From contig JAQUIJ010000013.1 in assembly GCA_028683385.1 (NCBI GenBank), forward strand, positions 119,036-183,035: 64,000 bases of DNA. The letters run 5' to 3'. The notes under the pieces are model-generated. The model searched no databases, was not told where the DNA came from, and worked only from the letters and a program-made list of their open reading frames with translations. Of this stretch, positions 1-8,558 are shown piece by piece; position 1 is the stretch's first letter, and each line of letters starts with the position of its first letter. The position numbers and the translations under genes are program-made. This stretch comes from Prolixibacteraceae bacterium. Its GTDB lineage: Bacteria; Bacteroidota; Bacteroidia; Bacteroidales; Prolixibacteraceae.

Positions 1-198
1 TACCCAATGATCGAAACCTGTAAACAAACTAAATTCCAACACTTTGTGATGTTTTTTAGCTTGAACTTCAGCTTTAGCCGGAGCCAGTTTTTCAATCTTC
101 TGTACCCACTCATCTGTCAAGGTAAATTCTTTCAATTGTGCTTTAACTGAACAAAAAGAAAGAATAATTGAAACAGTAATTACAATTTTTTTGTACAT
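1..198 (-). CDS. ThuA-like secreted protein, N-terminal part (gene runs off the left edge)
   Basis: Seen: an open frame of 66 codons starts with ATG at 198 and is still open at base 1, so the C-terminus is missing. The first ~20 residues form a signal peptide (MYKK start, hydrophobic core, SVKAQ cleavage region). The mature part reaches HHKVLEFSLFTGFDHWV, which resembles the first beta strand and loop of ThuA (trehalose-utilisation) family proteins, a glutamine-amidotransferase-like fold common in Bacteroidota carbohydrate operons. It lies 15 bases after the stop of the PmoA-like gene on the same strand, so it is probably the third gene of that operon. The family call rests on a short stretch; the existence of the gene is much surer than its function. 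Confidence 0.65.
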   Translation of the reverse strand, partial: MYKKIVITVSIILSFCSVKAQLKEFTLTDEWVQKIEKLAPAKAEVQAKKHHKVLEFSLFTGFDHWV

Positions 199-213
199 GG
201 TTTTGGCTTTGGT

Positions 214-1569
214 TCACTTTTTAACTGCACTGTTCACAATCGCAACCTGTGGTGGATTGGCAAATGCCTGCCAGTAATTTTCAGCTTCTTCAGGGGTCAT
301 TTTCCCGTCGAAAATAACCAGTCGATAGCGGAGTGTGTAATCATTACCTTTATCAATCTTCCAATCTTTATGCCTGATTGGACAGAACTCGAAATACACA
401 TCGCCGCGTCCATTCTGGTCTTCAGGCCAAACACGCATTGGTTCCGGATGCATCCGGTTGGCCGGAAAACTCATGAATAATATTCCTGAACGACCTTCTT
501 TCGTAGCTGATTCTCCTTCGATAATACACCATCTGGCATTGCTGCCATCCGCATTCTTACGAACTTTCCCTTCCGAAGTTAAAACAGAACTGTTGTCTTT
601 GTTCCATTTTTCGGTAGCGCGATATCCTATTCCACCACCGTAACGATAGGCTGCCAACAAAATTCCTGAATCGAGCGGTGTATTCAAAGTGCTAATGTAA
701 TCGAACAGATAGCGCTGATTGGCAATATTCCAGACGCGGACATCAAACAATTCATTCATGGCAACAGCATCGCCGCCTTTAGCTCCAAAATCAATGTGTT
801 CCTGAAGTGATTTGAATCCGGTGTAAACAGGGCCTTCAACTTGCGAAACCAAACCGGCAAAACGCACAGTTCCTTCACCTTTCATCAAGTTCCAGAAATC
901 AACTTCACGCTTACCAATGAAGGTTAAAGTCCATGGATTCCAGATTCCATAATGGTGATAATGGTCGGGTGCTTGAATGCGCGTTAACACTTCACCTTCC
1001 GGAGAATAAACAGGATGGATGAAAGCAGAACGCTTGTAAAACGGACTGACTCCTTTTGGCGGATTTACAGTTTCGATCTGGTAACTCAAAATTGGCTTTT
1101 CACCAGCCTTCAGGGTTAAAGCTCCATCTTTCTGGATTGCACTGATTGCTGATTTGAATGTTTGTGGATTTAAAGTTTTCCGGAATACAAAAATACGTTT
1201 GGAATTTTTAAGAGTTTGTCCGCTTAAGACAAACCATACTTTGGCTCCAGCAGAAGTTTCCAATTGAAACGGAACAGCAACTTCGGTCTTCCCTTTGATC
1301 TCGAAAAGCGCCAGTTTTAATGAATCAGCATTGTAATTCAATTGGTCTATTGAAAGGCTAACCGGGCAATCCGATCTGTCAGTGTTTCCGGCCGAAACTT
1401 CAAATTTCAGAAGGTCTTGTGCTGATACAGAAAAAGAAAAAAACGATAGCAGAAAAACGAAAAGAGGTATATAAAATGTTGGCAGCTTCTTTTTGTCCTT
1501 TAGGACATGAATGTCAATAGCAGGAAAAACCATCGACAACATTTGTCCGTCAGGACATTGACCAGACAT
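214..1569 (-). CDS. PmoA/DUF6807-family secreted protein
   Basis: The body of the protein matches the family annotated as 'methane oxygenase PmoA' or DUF6807: FIHPVYSPEG, DHYHHYGIWNPWT, VDFWNL and a C-terminal CPIRHKDW / NDYTLRYRLVIFDG segment. Despite the name these are not methane mono-oxygenases; they occur in sugar and polyphenol degradation loci and are thought to be secreted. A signal peptide (KKLPTFYIPLFVF...SVSAQ) is present but sits far from every start codon. The frame is open up to 1815, overlapping the previous gene. Possible starts are ATG 1668 (1 base after the upstream stop), ATG 1569 (AGGGA seven bases upstream, chosen here) and ATG 1533. The bases before the signal peptide belong to a repeat element inserted in frame (see 1492-1665), so the original start was probably MKKLPTF. 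Same operon as the URO-D-like gene upstream and the ThuA-like gene downstream. Start uncertain; gene and family fairly sure. Confidence 0.75.
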   Translation of the reverse strand: MSGQCPDGQMLSMVFPAIDIHVLKDKKKLPTFYIPLFVFLLSFFSFSVSAQDLLKFEVSAGNTDRSDCPVSLSIDQLNYNADSLKLALFEIKGKTEVAVPFQLETSAGAKVWFVLSGQTLKNSKRIFVFRKTLNPQTFKSAISAIQKDGALTLKAGEKPILSYQIETVNPPKGVSPFYKRSAFIHPVYSPEGEVLTRIQAPDHYHHYGIWNPWTLTFIGKREVDFWNLMKGEGTVRFAGLVSQVEGPVYTGFKSLQEHIDFGAKGGDAVAMNELFDVRVWNIANQRYLFDYISTLNTPLDSGILLAAYRYGGGIGYRATEKWNKDNSSVLTSEGKVRKNADGSNARWCIIEGESATKEGRSGILFMSFPANRMHPEPMRVWPEDQNGRGDVYFEFCPIRHKDWKIDKGNDYTLRYRLVIFDGKMTPEEAENYWQAFANPPQVAIVNSAVKK

Positions 1570-1665
1570 AATTAATTCCCTACGGAAAATAATTTGCATT
1601 CCGACAAATTCTATTGACATGAATCTCCTATGGAGAAGATTTAAAAAGTTGCTTAAAAAAATCTT
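1492..1665. repeat. Multi-hairpin repeat element inserted at the start of the PmoA-like gene
   Basis: Seen: four short hairpins in series: TGTCCT/AGGACA (1494-1507), TGTCC/GGACA (1544-1557), TTCC/GGAA (1576-1587) and TCTCC/GGAGA (1624-1636). An outer 10-bp inverted pair lies at 1511-1520 (ATGTCAATAG) and 1611-1620 (CTATTGACAT). The four bases TCTT occur on both sides (1488-1491 and 1662-1665). Removing the segment joins ATGAAG to AAGCTGCCA and rebuilds an ordinary signal-peptide start. Inference: a small mobile or repetitive element that kept the reading frame open. No transposase is encoded. Confidence 0.55.
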
Positions 1666-1669
1666 CATT

Positions 1670-2710
1670 TTATTGGTTTTCCAGTTTTTGTATGGTTTTG
1701 ATAAACGCCTGCATGTTTTCGGTTGCCACATTCTGCGGAACTCCGCCACCACACGACCAGATGATTCCTTTTTTATCCTGAACTTCGTTCCACATCTTTT
1801 CGGTTTGTGCAACAACTTCTTCAGGAGAAGCTGCCATCAAGACATCGCGCGGCGGAAGATTTCCCAGAAGCGCCACTTCAGATCCGGCCAATTCGCGTAT
1901 TTCGTTGATGGAATGTTCGAAGCTGAAATTAAACAGATTCACTCCGATTCCTTTCAGAAAAGGAGTACTTATTAATCCCTGTGCATCGTTGTGAAAAAAT
2001 CTAACTTTGGTTTCAAAAGCAGAGAAAATTGGAGTCAGGTATGGCACCACAAATTCGCGGCATTCGTCTTCGCCCACAAAACCAACAATATCGTCCAAAA
2101 CCAGAATTCCCTCAATTGAAGGAAACTGTTCTTTTTGATAGCGAAGCCAATCCACCGTAAATTCAGAAATAACTTTCAGCAGTTGATGAGCTTCTTCCGG
2201 ATTCATCATCAGGGCCATCATAAATTCGGTGGTTCCCATCAGGAACGAAGCAATATTCAGCGGTCCGCGGGCAATCGCAAATTTGATTTCGTGCCCAATT
2301 TTGTGAATTTCAGGTTCGAATTCTTTCAGTCGCTGAATAATAAACGGCAATAAACCGTCCAGCTTTGGATTCGGCTTTTTAATGTCGGCAATATCTTCAT
2401 TCGAATGAATGGTTTTATCGGCGTGAGGCAGGTTGCTTTCGTACCAAACCTGTTTGGCGCCAAAAGCCGATGGCTCACTACACATGCCGTATTCAGACCA
2501 AAACCCAGGTAAAAAAATCGTATCAGGGAAAGTATCAATGGCCTTTTTATTCGTCTCGAACCACTGCTTGCCACTGGCGTAATAATCGAGCGTAGAAATT
2601 CCAGCCCAGCCAGGAAGCCAGGGGCTATCAATAATAAATCCAACAGGTGCCGGACCCTTGTGCTTTCGATTGATAACATCAACCAGCAAATTCCACTGTT
2701 CGTTAGTCAT
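1670..2710 (-). CDS. Uroporphyrinogen-decarboxylase-family protein
   Basis: 346 residues, the usual length for the URO-D superfamily. Family features include the N-terminal PVGFIIDSPWLPG region, ARGPLNIASFLMG in mid-protein, LVLDDIVGFVG, the strand ending RFFHNDAQG, and a C-terminal LLGNLPPRDVL followed by WSCGGGVPQN. The last two resemble the corrinoid-linked methyltransferase branch (MtaA/CmuA-like) more than HemE, and no other haem-biosynthesis gene is nearby. In Bacteroidota, such proteins occur beside ThuA- and PmoA-family genes as here, so a role in demethylation or catabolism of a small organic substrate is plausible but not shown. It is the first gene of the leftward set and is divergent from an AraC regulator. 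A Bacteroidota-type promoter word lies upstream (2733-2740). Confidence 0.8.
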   Translation of the reverse strand: MTNEQWNLLVDVINRKHKGPAPVGFIIDSPWLPGWAGISTLDYYASGKQWFETNKKAIDTFPDTIFLPGFWSEYGMCSEPSAFGAKQVWYESNLPHADKTIHSNEDIADIKKPNPKLDGLLPFIIQRLKEFEPEIHKIGHEIKFAIARGPLNIASFLMGTTEFMMALMMNPEEAHQLLKVISEFTVDWLRYQKEQFPSIEGILVLDDIVGFVGEDECREFVVPYLTPIFSAFETKVRFFHNDAQGLISTPFLKGIGVNLFNFSFEHSINEIRELAGSEVALLGNLPPRDVLMAASPEEVVAQTEKMWNEVQDKKGIIWSCGGGVPQNVATENMQAFIKTIQKLENQ

Positions 2711-2732
2711 AGGTATTCATTTAGTAGTATTT

Positions 2733-2740
2733 CAAAAGTA
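2733..2740 (-). promoter_or_regulatory. Candidate -7 box for the URO-D-like operon
   Basis: On the minus strand this reads TACTTTTG, matching the Bacteroidota -7 consensus TAnnTTTG, 23 bases before the ATG. I see no clear TTTG -33 box, so support is moderate. Confidence 0.35.
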
Positions 2741-2788
2741 ACTGTTTCACGACAGTTTATCCAGTACTATTTTAACGAGCATTTATAC

Positions 2789-2796
2789 TATTTTTG
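2789..2796 (+). promoter_or_regulatory. Candidate -7 box for the AraC gene
   Basis: TATTTTTG fits TAnnTTTG and lies 23 bases before the ATG at 2820. The divergent control region (2711-2819) is only 109 bases, so the regulator could act on both transcripts. Confidence 0.35.
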
Positions 2797-2819
2797 CAGA
2801 ATCTTAAATACTTCCGACA

Positions 2820-3692
2820 ATGAAAATTATGCACGAACAGGTGAGTTTTGCACCGCGCACCATGCTGAAGGTCAAGTGGGACGACTTTCCACACTTTACC
2901 TATCCATGGCATTTTCACAGCGAATTCGAGATTGTTTATGTACTGAAAAGTTCGGGAAAACGTTTTGTGGCCGACAGCGTTGAATCGTTTCAGGAAGGTG
3001 ACATCACACTGATGGGCAGCTATCTTCCCCATTTCTGGAAAAGCGACGTACCGGACGGAATCGAAGCAGGAAGCCGTGTAAACGCGATTGTCGTTCAGTT
3101 TCACAAAGACTTTTTTCGGGATGAAATCAATTCGTATCCTGAATTTCATAGCATCAATGAACTCCTGAAAAGAGCCGCCCGCGGAATTCATTTCAGCAAA
3201 ACTTCGGGAGAAAAAATTGGACGAATGCTTAAGCGATTACTGAAACTGAATGGATTGGAACGAATGCTCTATTTCATCAAACTGATGGACACCATGGGTC
3301 GAACAGAAAACTATCGGATTTTGGCCAGTAAAGCGTACCTTTTGGAGGAGCACAAGGAACTGAACAACCGGCTCGACAAAATCATGCATTTCATTAACAC
3401 CAATTACCAACGGAAAATTACTCAAGAGGAGGTTGCCACCAAAATTGGGATGACTACGGCAGCTTTTTGCCGCTATTTCAAGGAAAAAACGGGCAAAGGA
3501 TTTATCTTTTTTGTAAATGAAATGCGCATTGGCTATGCCTGTAAACTCCTGATCGAAAACCACCTGTCGATTTCTCAGATTTGCTTTGAGTGCGGATTCA
3601 ACAACATTTCGAATTTTAACCGGATGTTCAAGCGGCAAACCGGATATACGCCGGGCGAGTATCAGCAACAATTTATCAAGGCAACTGTTTAG
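2820..3692 (+). CDS. AraC-family transcriptional regulator with N-terminal cupin
   Basis: 290 residues. The N-terminal half has a cupin sensing domain (YPWHFHSEFEIVYVL near residues 28-42, then a beta-rich stretch to about 75). The C-terminal ~100 residues carry the two helix-turn-helix units typical of AraC/XylS: ITQEEVATKIGMTTAAFCRYFK near 195-215 and SISQICFECGFNNISNFNRMFK followed by GYTPGEY near 245-280. Such regulators normally bind a small ligand with the cupin half and control a neighbouring catabolic operon. The divergent URO-D/PmoA/ThuA set is the obvious candidate target. ATG at 2820 follows a fitting promoter word, and the protein length is normal. Confidence 0.9.
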   Translation: MKIMHEQVSFAPRTMLKVKWDDFPHFTYPWHFHSEFEIVYVLKSSGKRFVADSVESFQEGDITLMGSYLPHFWKSDVPDGIEAGSRVNAIVVQFHKDFFRDEINSYPEFHSINELLKRAARGIHFSKTSGEKIGRMLKRLLKLNGLERMLYFIKLMDTMGRTENYRILASKAYLLEEHKELNNRLDKIMHFINTNYQRKITQEEVATKIGMTTAAFCRYFKEKTGKGFIFFVNEMRIGYACKLLIENHLSISQICFECGFNNISNFNRMFKRQTGYTPGEYQQQFIKATV

Positions 3693-4084
3693 AACAAAAA
3701 TAAGGGAGTCGTTAACACAACATCGCAACATCAGGAACAGAATTGGCTCCTATTTGTATTTATGAATATCCGATAAAATACCTAAACGAATAAGCTTTGT
3801 GGGGCTTTGCCCCAAACCCCAATTCCTTTTTTGTCTTGACACAAAAAAGGAATCAAAAAAAGTCAAGGCTACGTCCACTTCGCACGAAAAACTTGCGTTC
3901 GATGGCTAAAATCTTTTAAACTCCCCCGAATTCTCGGGGTCAAACAGAAAAGATTTTTTAACGCCATCTTCACTTGTTTTTCGGCTCACCGGACGAGGCT
4001 GGTCTCTGGCCAAACTCATTAGGTAAAGTTACGGTCATTCATATTGTATTTTCACCTTTAGAATTAAGTTGAGCATGGATTTAC
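3693..4084. repeat. Structured intergenic repeat, no gene
   Basis: This non-coding stretch holds a chain of stem-loops. 3800-3814 is TGGGGC-TTT-GCCCCA. 3822-3853 is a perfect 13-bp stem (ATTCCTTTTTTGT / ACAAAAAAGGAAT) with loop CTTGAC. 3908-3957 is a nested structure with outer arms AAAATCTTTT/AAAAGATTTT and inner arms CCCCGA/TCGGGG (3924-3939). The GGGGC-TTT-GCCCC and CTTGACACAAAAAAGG phrasing is typical of dispersed intergenic repeats in Bacteroidota, as far as I recall. The first hairpins could also end transcription of the AraC gene. Confidence 0.6.
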
Positions 4085-4092
4085 TAAATTTG
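4085..4092 (+). promoter_or_regulatory. Candidate -7 box for the FUSC-family gene
   Basis: TAAATTTG matches TAnnTTTG, 28 bases before the ATG at 4121. A TTTA at 4057-4060 is a possible weak -33 box. Confidence 0.4.
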
Positions 4093-4120
4093 TGCTAACG
4101 GCAGCAACATTCAAATCTCA

Positions 4121-6289
4121 ATGGCTAAAGGCAAAGACTATCATTTTATTTCCAAATTAGGAATCACTGTTAAAAATAAAGCATGGTATGAGCCGGCAAG
4201 GCGTGCCTTTTGGTCCGACCCGAACCGGTTGATGGCAGCTAAGTCGATTTTTGCCATTGCACTGCTGGCCGTTCCTTTTATGCTGGCCGGGAAACCCGTT
4301 TTTGCAGTTACACTGGCCTTAGGAGCCGTGGCTGGAGCATTGTCAGAAACCGACGACCATCCTAAAGGCCGTATTAAATCACTTGCGCTCAAAGTATTTA
4401 GTTTTGGCATTTCCAGCATGGCCGTGCAGTTGCTTTATAATTATCCGGTTCTTTTAGGAATTGGATTGGCTATGTCGACCATCTTCTTTTTGATTGTTGG
4501 GGGATTAGGTGAACGTTACCGTGGAGTTACTTTTGGGGCCATATTGGTTGGCATTTATGCCATGATTGGCGCTCCGAATAGTCCGATCTGGTACTTGCAA
4601 CCGCTGTTACTTTCTTCCGGAGCTTTATTTTATGGGTTGTTGTCGCTGGGATTGCTGTTTCTTCACCCCTGGCGTCTGTTGGACGAGCAACTGGCTCGCG
4701 GGTTCGTTACACTTTCGAACTACATGAACGAAAAAGCCCGCTTGTTTCCAAGCGACAAAAAAATACAAGGTGAAATCCGCAACAAGCTGGCACTGCTCAA
4801 CGTGCAGGTTGTTGAAGCGCTCGACCGCTGCAAGGAAGTGCTAAACAGTTACAGCAATGCGCTGAAAGATGATACTCCGCTGATTCCTTACCTTCGCTAT
4901 TTTATGCTTTTGCAGAGTTTGCACGAACGGGCTGCATCGAGCCACGAACGTTACGACGTGCTTAGTGAAGATCCGGCGAACCAGCAACTCATGGAGGGAA
5001 TCGGGCAACTGCTAAAACAATTGGCTGAAGCAACTAAAAAACTATCGTACAGCCTGCTTACAGGAATTCCCTATCGCCATCCGGTATCGCTGGCATGGAC
5101 GGTAAATGCGTTAAACGATCAACTGGAAAAATACGGAACTGAAAGCAATCCACAGCTTTCGCTACTTATCACAAACCTTTCCCGCTCCAACACCTCGCTG
5201 CAAAACCTGAACGACGAACACCAGCGAAGCATGACACCAAGGCTGGCAAAAGACGACCGCTCGTTGTTGCAACGGTTAACAGATCAGCTTCATTGGGACA
5301 ATCCGCGACTGAGACATGCCATTCGGTTAAGCTTGTGTTTCCTGATTGGATTTACAATTGCCCGGGTTTTCGATTTGTCGAAAGGCGAATGGATTGTATT
5401 GACCAGCCTGTTTGTTTGCCAGCCGAGCTATAGCCAGACACGCCGCAAACTCGAACAGCGCATCCTTGGAACCCTCACCGGAGTTGTGGCTGCGGTTGTC
5501 CTGATTAGTTTATTGCCCACGTTGGAAGGACAATCGTTGTTGATGTTGTTCGCTGCCTACCAATTCTTTATCTGGATGAAGCGAAACTATTCGGTCTCGG
5601 TTATTTTCATTACCATTTTTGTATTGACTGCCTTTAACCTGACAGCCAACCAAGGGGTTGCACTCATGCTCCCACGCCTGGCCGACACCTTGATCGGATC
5701 GGCTTTGGCGCTATTTACGGTGAGGTTTTTATGGCCCGACTGGCAATACAAGCGGTTGCCCTCCCTGCTTTCATATACGCTCCTGAAGAATCTGGGATAC
5801 TTCCGGGCCGTTTTAAACGAATACGAATCGGGTGAAACCGATGACGATTTTGGATATCGGCTTGCACGGCGTGAGGCCCATCGTGCCGACAATGCTTTGG
5901 CTTTAGCCTGGCAGGACATGCAGGTTGAACCGAAAAAGCAACAGCAGTTTATGGAAAAGGCATTTACCTTAACTTATCTGAACCATGCTTTACTTTCTTA
6001 CATTTCGGCTTTGGGGGCACACCGCGGGCTTGAACGGACTAGCGACTCCCAGTTGCTGATATTTTCTGCCGAAATTACGAAAGCCTTGCAGCAAGCCATT
6101 CAAAAGCTAACGCAAGAGAAAAACCAGAATCCGGCCCTCATCAAAAACATGTTAAAGGAAATCCGCGTACATATCGATCAATCCGAAAAAACGATTGAAA
6201 AACAACAATTTATTCTACTCTATAACATTGCTGAAGTAAGCGGTCAGTTGCTCAAACAGATAGAAATCTTCAGGCTGGATGAAAAGTAG
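4121..6289 (+). CDS. FUSC/YccS-family inner-membrane protein
   Basis: 722 residues with the duplicated membrane layout of the YccS/YhfK and aromatic-acid-exporter (FUSC) family. A first hydrophobic block spans about residues 40-190 (several helices, GGLGERYRGVTFGAILVG loop). A soluble, mostly helical region follows to about 390 (RLTDQLHWDNPRLRHAIRLSL just before membrane re-entry). A second membrane block at about 395-530 carries the family signature GEWIVLTSLFVCQPSYSQTRRKLEQRILGT split across 419-450. A cytoplasmic helical tail ends the protein. These proteins are presumed efflux components for small organic acids, but substrates are mostly unknown. The gene stands alone, with promoter-like TAAATTTG just upstream. 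Confidence 0.85.
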   Translation: MAKGKDYHFISKLGITVKNKAWYEPARRAFWSDPNRLMAAKSIFAIALLAVPFMLAGKPVFAVTLALGAVAGALSETDDHPKGRIKSLALKVFSFGISSMAVQLLYNYPVLLGIGLAMSTIFFLIVGGLGERYRGVTFGAILVGIYAMIGAPNSPIWYLQPLLLSSGALFYGLLSLGLLFLHPWRLLDEQLARGFVTLSNYMNEKARLFPSDKKIQGEIRNKLALLNVQVVEALDRCKEVLNSYSNALKDDTPLIPYLRYFMLLQSLHERAASSHERYDVLSEDPANQQLMEGIGQLLKQLAEATKKLSYSLLTGIPYRHPVSLAWTVNALNDQLEKYGTESNPQLSLLITNLSRSNTSLQNLNDEHQRSMTPRLAKDDRSLLQRLTDQLHWDNPRLRHAIRLSLCFLIGFTIARVFDLSKGEWIVLTSLFVCQPSYSQTRRKLEQRILGTLTGVVAAVVLISLLPTLEGQSLLMLFAAYQFFIWMKRNYSVSVIFITIFVLTAFNLTANQGVALMLPRLADTLIGSALALFTVRFLWPDWQYKRLPSLLSYTLLKNLGYFRAVLNEYESGETDDDFGYRLARREAHRADNALALAWQDMQVEPKKQQQFMEKAFTLTYLNHALLSYISALGAHRGLERTSDSQLLIFSAEITKALQQAIQKLTQEKNQNPALIKNMLKEIRVHIDQSEKTIEKQQFILLYNIAEVSGQLLKQIEIFRLDEK

Positions 6290-6382
6290 CCCAGACATGA
6301 ATTGGCTTAATATGACAATCCTTCTGTTTATTCTGATTTAAAAACTTTATTTTTCTGAACTTGAAACATTCAAAATTAAATT

Positions 6383-7750
6383 ATGAAATACATTGAACAG
6401 TACATCGAAGAAAACAAAGACCGTTTTTTGAAAGAATTATTCGGCTTAATCCAAATTCCATCGGTCAGCTCAATTGCTGAAAACAAACCGGATATGCTGA
6501 AAGCTGCTGAATATTGGAAAAAACTTTTGCTTGAAGCCGGAGCCGACCGTGCACAAGTTTATGAGTCGGACGGAAATCCGGTTACCTACGGCGAAAAGAT
6601 CATCGATCCGGCCAAACCAACCGTTTTGATTTATGCGCACATGGATGTGATGCCGGTTGACCCGATTAATTTATGGATCTCACCTCCGTTTGAACCTGAA
6701 ATCCGCGACGGAAAAATCTGGGGACGGGGCGCCGAAGACAACAAAGGACAAAGTTTTATGCACGCCAAAGCCTTCGAGTTGATGGTTCGCACGAATACGC
6801 TGCCCTGCAACGTCAAATTCATGATTGAAGGCGAAGAGGAAATTGGATCGCCGAACCTTGGGAAATGGTGCGAGCAGCACAAAGAAATGCTGAAAGCCGA
6901 CATCATCCTGGTATCCGACACGTCGATGATTGCCCGCGACATGCCATCAATTACTACCGGATTACGCGGATTAGCTTATTGGCAGGTTGAAGTGACCGGT
7001 CCAAACCGCGATTTGCACTCAGGCTTATACGGTGGCGCAGTTGCCAACCCAATCAACGTACTCGCCAAGCTAATTGCACAAATGACCGACGAAAAAGGCC
7101 GAATTACCATTCCCGGCTTCTACGACGATGTACTTGATATTTCTGCTGAAGAACGCGCCTTGCTGGCGCAAGCTCCTTTTAATCTTGAAACTTATAAGAA
7201 ATCAATTGCTGTCGATGAAATTTCTGGTGAAGAAGGTTATTCAACAACCGAACGCACTGGTATTCGCCCAAGTTTCGATGTTTGCGGAATTTGGGGTGGC
7301 TACATGGGCGAAGGCGCCAAAACGGTAATGCCATCGAAAGCATTTGCAAAAATCTCAACCCGCCTGGTACCCAATCAGGATCATGAAAAAATTGCGGTTC
7401 TGTTTAAAGAACATTTCGAAAGCATCGCCCCAAAATCAGTAAAAGTAGAAGTGACTTCGCTGCATGGCGGACAAGCTTATGGTTGCCCGATCACCGTTCC
7501 GGCTTATCAGGCTGCCGAAAGAGCCTATCTCGACACCTATGGCAAACGACCAGTGCCGGTTCGCAGTGGTGGAAGTATCCCGATTATCTCTACTTTCGAA
7601 AAAGTGCTGGGCATCAAATCTATCCTGATGGGTTTTGGTCTGGATTCGGATGCTATCCACTCGCCCAACGAGAATTTTCCGTTGGAACAATTCTACAATG
7701 GAATCCGCACAATACCATTGTTTTACAAGTATTTTGCAGAGATCAAATAG
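6383..7750 (+). CDS. M20-family dipeptidase
   Basis: 455 residues, a normal length for M20 dipeptidases of the carnosinase/PepV-like branch. Metal-site motifs are intact: YAHMDVMP (H86, D88), WGRGAEDNKG (D119 bridging the two zinc ions), IEGEEEIGSPN (catalytic and metal glutamates at 151-153), VSDTSM (D179) and a late IHSPNENF histidine. DLHSGLYGG marks the dimerisation or lid domain. It would hydrolyse cytoplasmic dipeptides; no signal peptide is visible. The gene ends in a strong stem-loop plus T-run (7774-7805). Confidence 0.93.
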   Translation: MKYIEQYIEENKDRFLKELFGLIQIPSVSSIAENKPDMLKAAEYWKKLLLEAGADRAQVYESDGNPVTYGEKIIDPAKPTVLIYAHMDVMPVDPINLWISPPFEPEIRDGKIWGRGAEDNKGQSFMHAKAFELMVRTNTLPCNVKFMIEGEEEIGSPNLGKWCEQHKEMLKADIILVSDTSMIARDMPSITTGLRGLAYWQVEVTGPNRDLHSGLYGGAVANPINVLAKLIAQMTDEKGRITIPGFYDDVLDISAEERALLAQAPFNLETYKKSIAVDEISGEEGYSTTERTGIRPSFDVCGIWGGYMGEGAKTVMPSKAFAKISTRLVPNQDHEKIAVLFKEHFESIAPKSVKVEVTSLHGGQAYGCPITVPAYQAAERAYLDTYGKRPVPVRSGGSIPIISTFEKVLGIKSILMGFGLDSDAIHSPNENFPLEQFYNGIRTIPLFYKYFAEIK

Positions 7751-7755
7751 GTTTT

Positions 7756-7805
7756 AACACAGAGATAAAAGAGATTCCATTCTTCGAAAGAAGGATGGAA
7801 TTTTT
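7756..7805. repeat. 50-bp direct repeat, copy 1
   Basis: Bases 7756-7805 reappear at 9197-9246 with two mismatches. Both copies include a stem-loop and T-run and both are preceded by AGGTTTTA. They bracket the three small genes at 7954-9166. Confidence 0.85.
7774..7805 (+). terminator. Terminator after the dipeptidase gene
   Basis: 11-bp stem (ATTCCATTCTT with AAGGATGGAAT, one G-T pair), six-base loop, followed by TTTTT. Confidence 0.75.
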
Positions 7806-7953
7806 GGTTTAAACGACATCAATTTATTGATTTTGTTAACATTAGAATGTTATAACTTTTCATTCTTAAAATGCTTACAAGGGAGCAACCTAGGAAACGA
7901 AGTCATTTATTATTAGTAAATTTACTAAACGAAACACTAAATTTTAATTTCAC

Positions 7954-8556
7954 ATGAAACTTTTAAAATGTTTTTTATTAATTCTAACGTCTTTGGTTTT
8001 TGTCTTTTTAATCCTTTCGCTTGGAATGTTCTTATATAAATTTTCAGATGGACTATCTAGTGATCCAGTGCATTGGTATTCTGCTGGTTCTGTAGTAATT
8101 GCACTACTGTCTCTATTGGTAACCTCACTAATTGCGATTTTTGTATATGAGGTAACAAAGCAGACCGCAAAATATCAAGATCAACAAAAAATTAGGCGTG
8201 AGATACAATATTTAACTAGTAAATTCAGAGACTATTACAAAACTGATTTTGTGTATTCTGAATATGTGAATAAGACTGAATTATTGGTATATCGACTTAA
8301 CGTATTGCTGAATGAATCATTTATATTCAACAATCCAGAACTCTTTGAAAAAGGATTAAAAAAATATCGCGATAAGTTGGATTCAGTAATTGAATATATG
8401 GGAAGTAAATTCCTTTCACATCGATTCGATCATGATGATCCAGGAAAATTTGGCAATATTAAGTTGCAAGAATTAGATGAAAATATATTTGACCATGTTG
8501 AAATAAATAAGGAGGAAATATTCTTAAATCAATCTATTATTAATGCAATGAAATAG
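7954..8556 (+). CDS. Small membrane protein of unknown function
   Basis: 200 residues. Two membrane helices occupy the N-terminal third (about residues 4-27 and 45-68), followed by a charged, helix-prone cytoplasmic tail with FRDYYKTDF, NESFIFNNPELFEKGLKKY and a D/E-rich end. I do not recognise a family. Two helices followed by a soluble helical tail is a shape also seen in some abortive-infection proteins, but that is only a resemblance. Base composition is clearly richer in A+T than the dipeptidase gene before it, which suggests acquired DNA. The next small frame starts 2 bases after this stop. Confidence 0.65.
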   Translation: MKLLKCFLLILTSLVFVFLILSLGMFLYKFSDGLSSDPVHWYSAGSVVIALLSLLVTSLIAIFVYEVTKQTAKYQDQQKIRREIQYLTSKFRDYYKTDFVYSEYVNKTELLVYRLNVLLNESFIFNNPELFEKGLKKYRDKLDSVIEYMGSKFLSHRFDHDDPGKFGNIKLQELDENIFDHVEINKEEIFLNQSIINAMK

Positions 8557-8558
8557 TT

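Noticed and set aside
1570..1815. Extending the PmoA-like protein to the full 533-residue frame
   Set aside because: The extension overlaps the URO-D-like gene by about 146 bases in another frame and crosses a repeat element.
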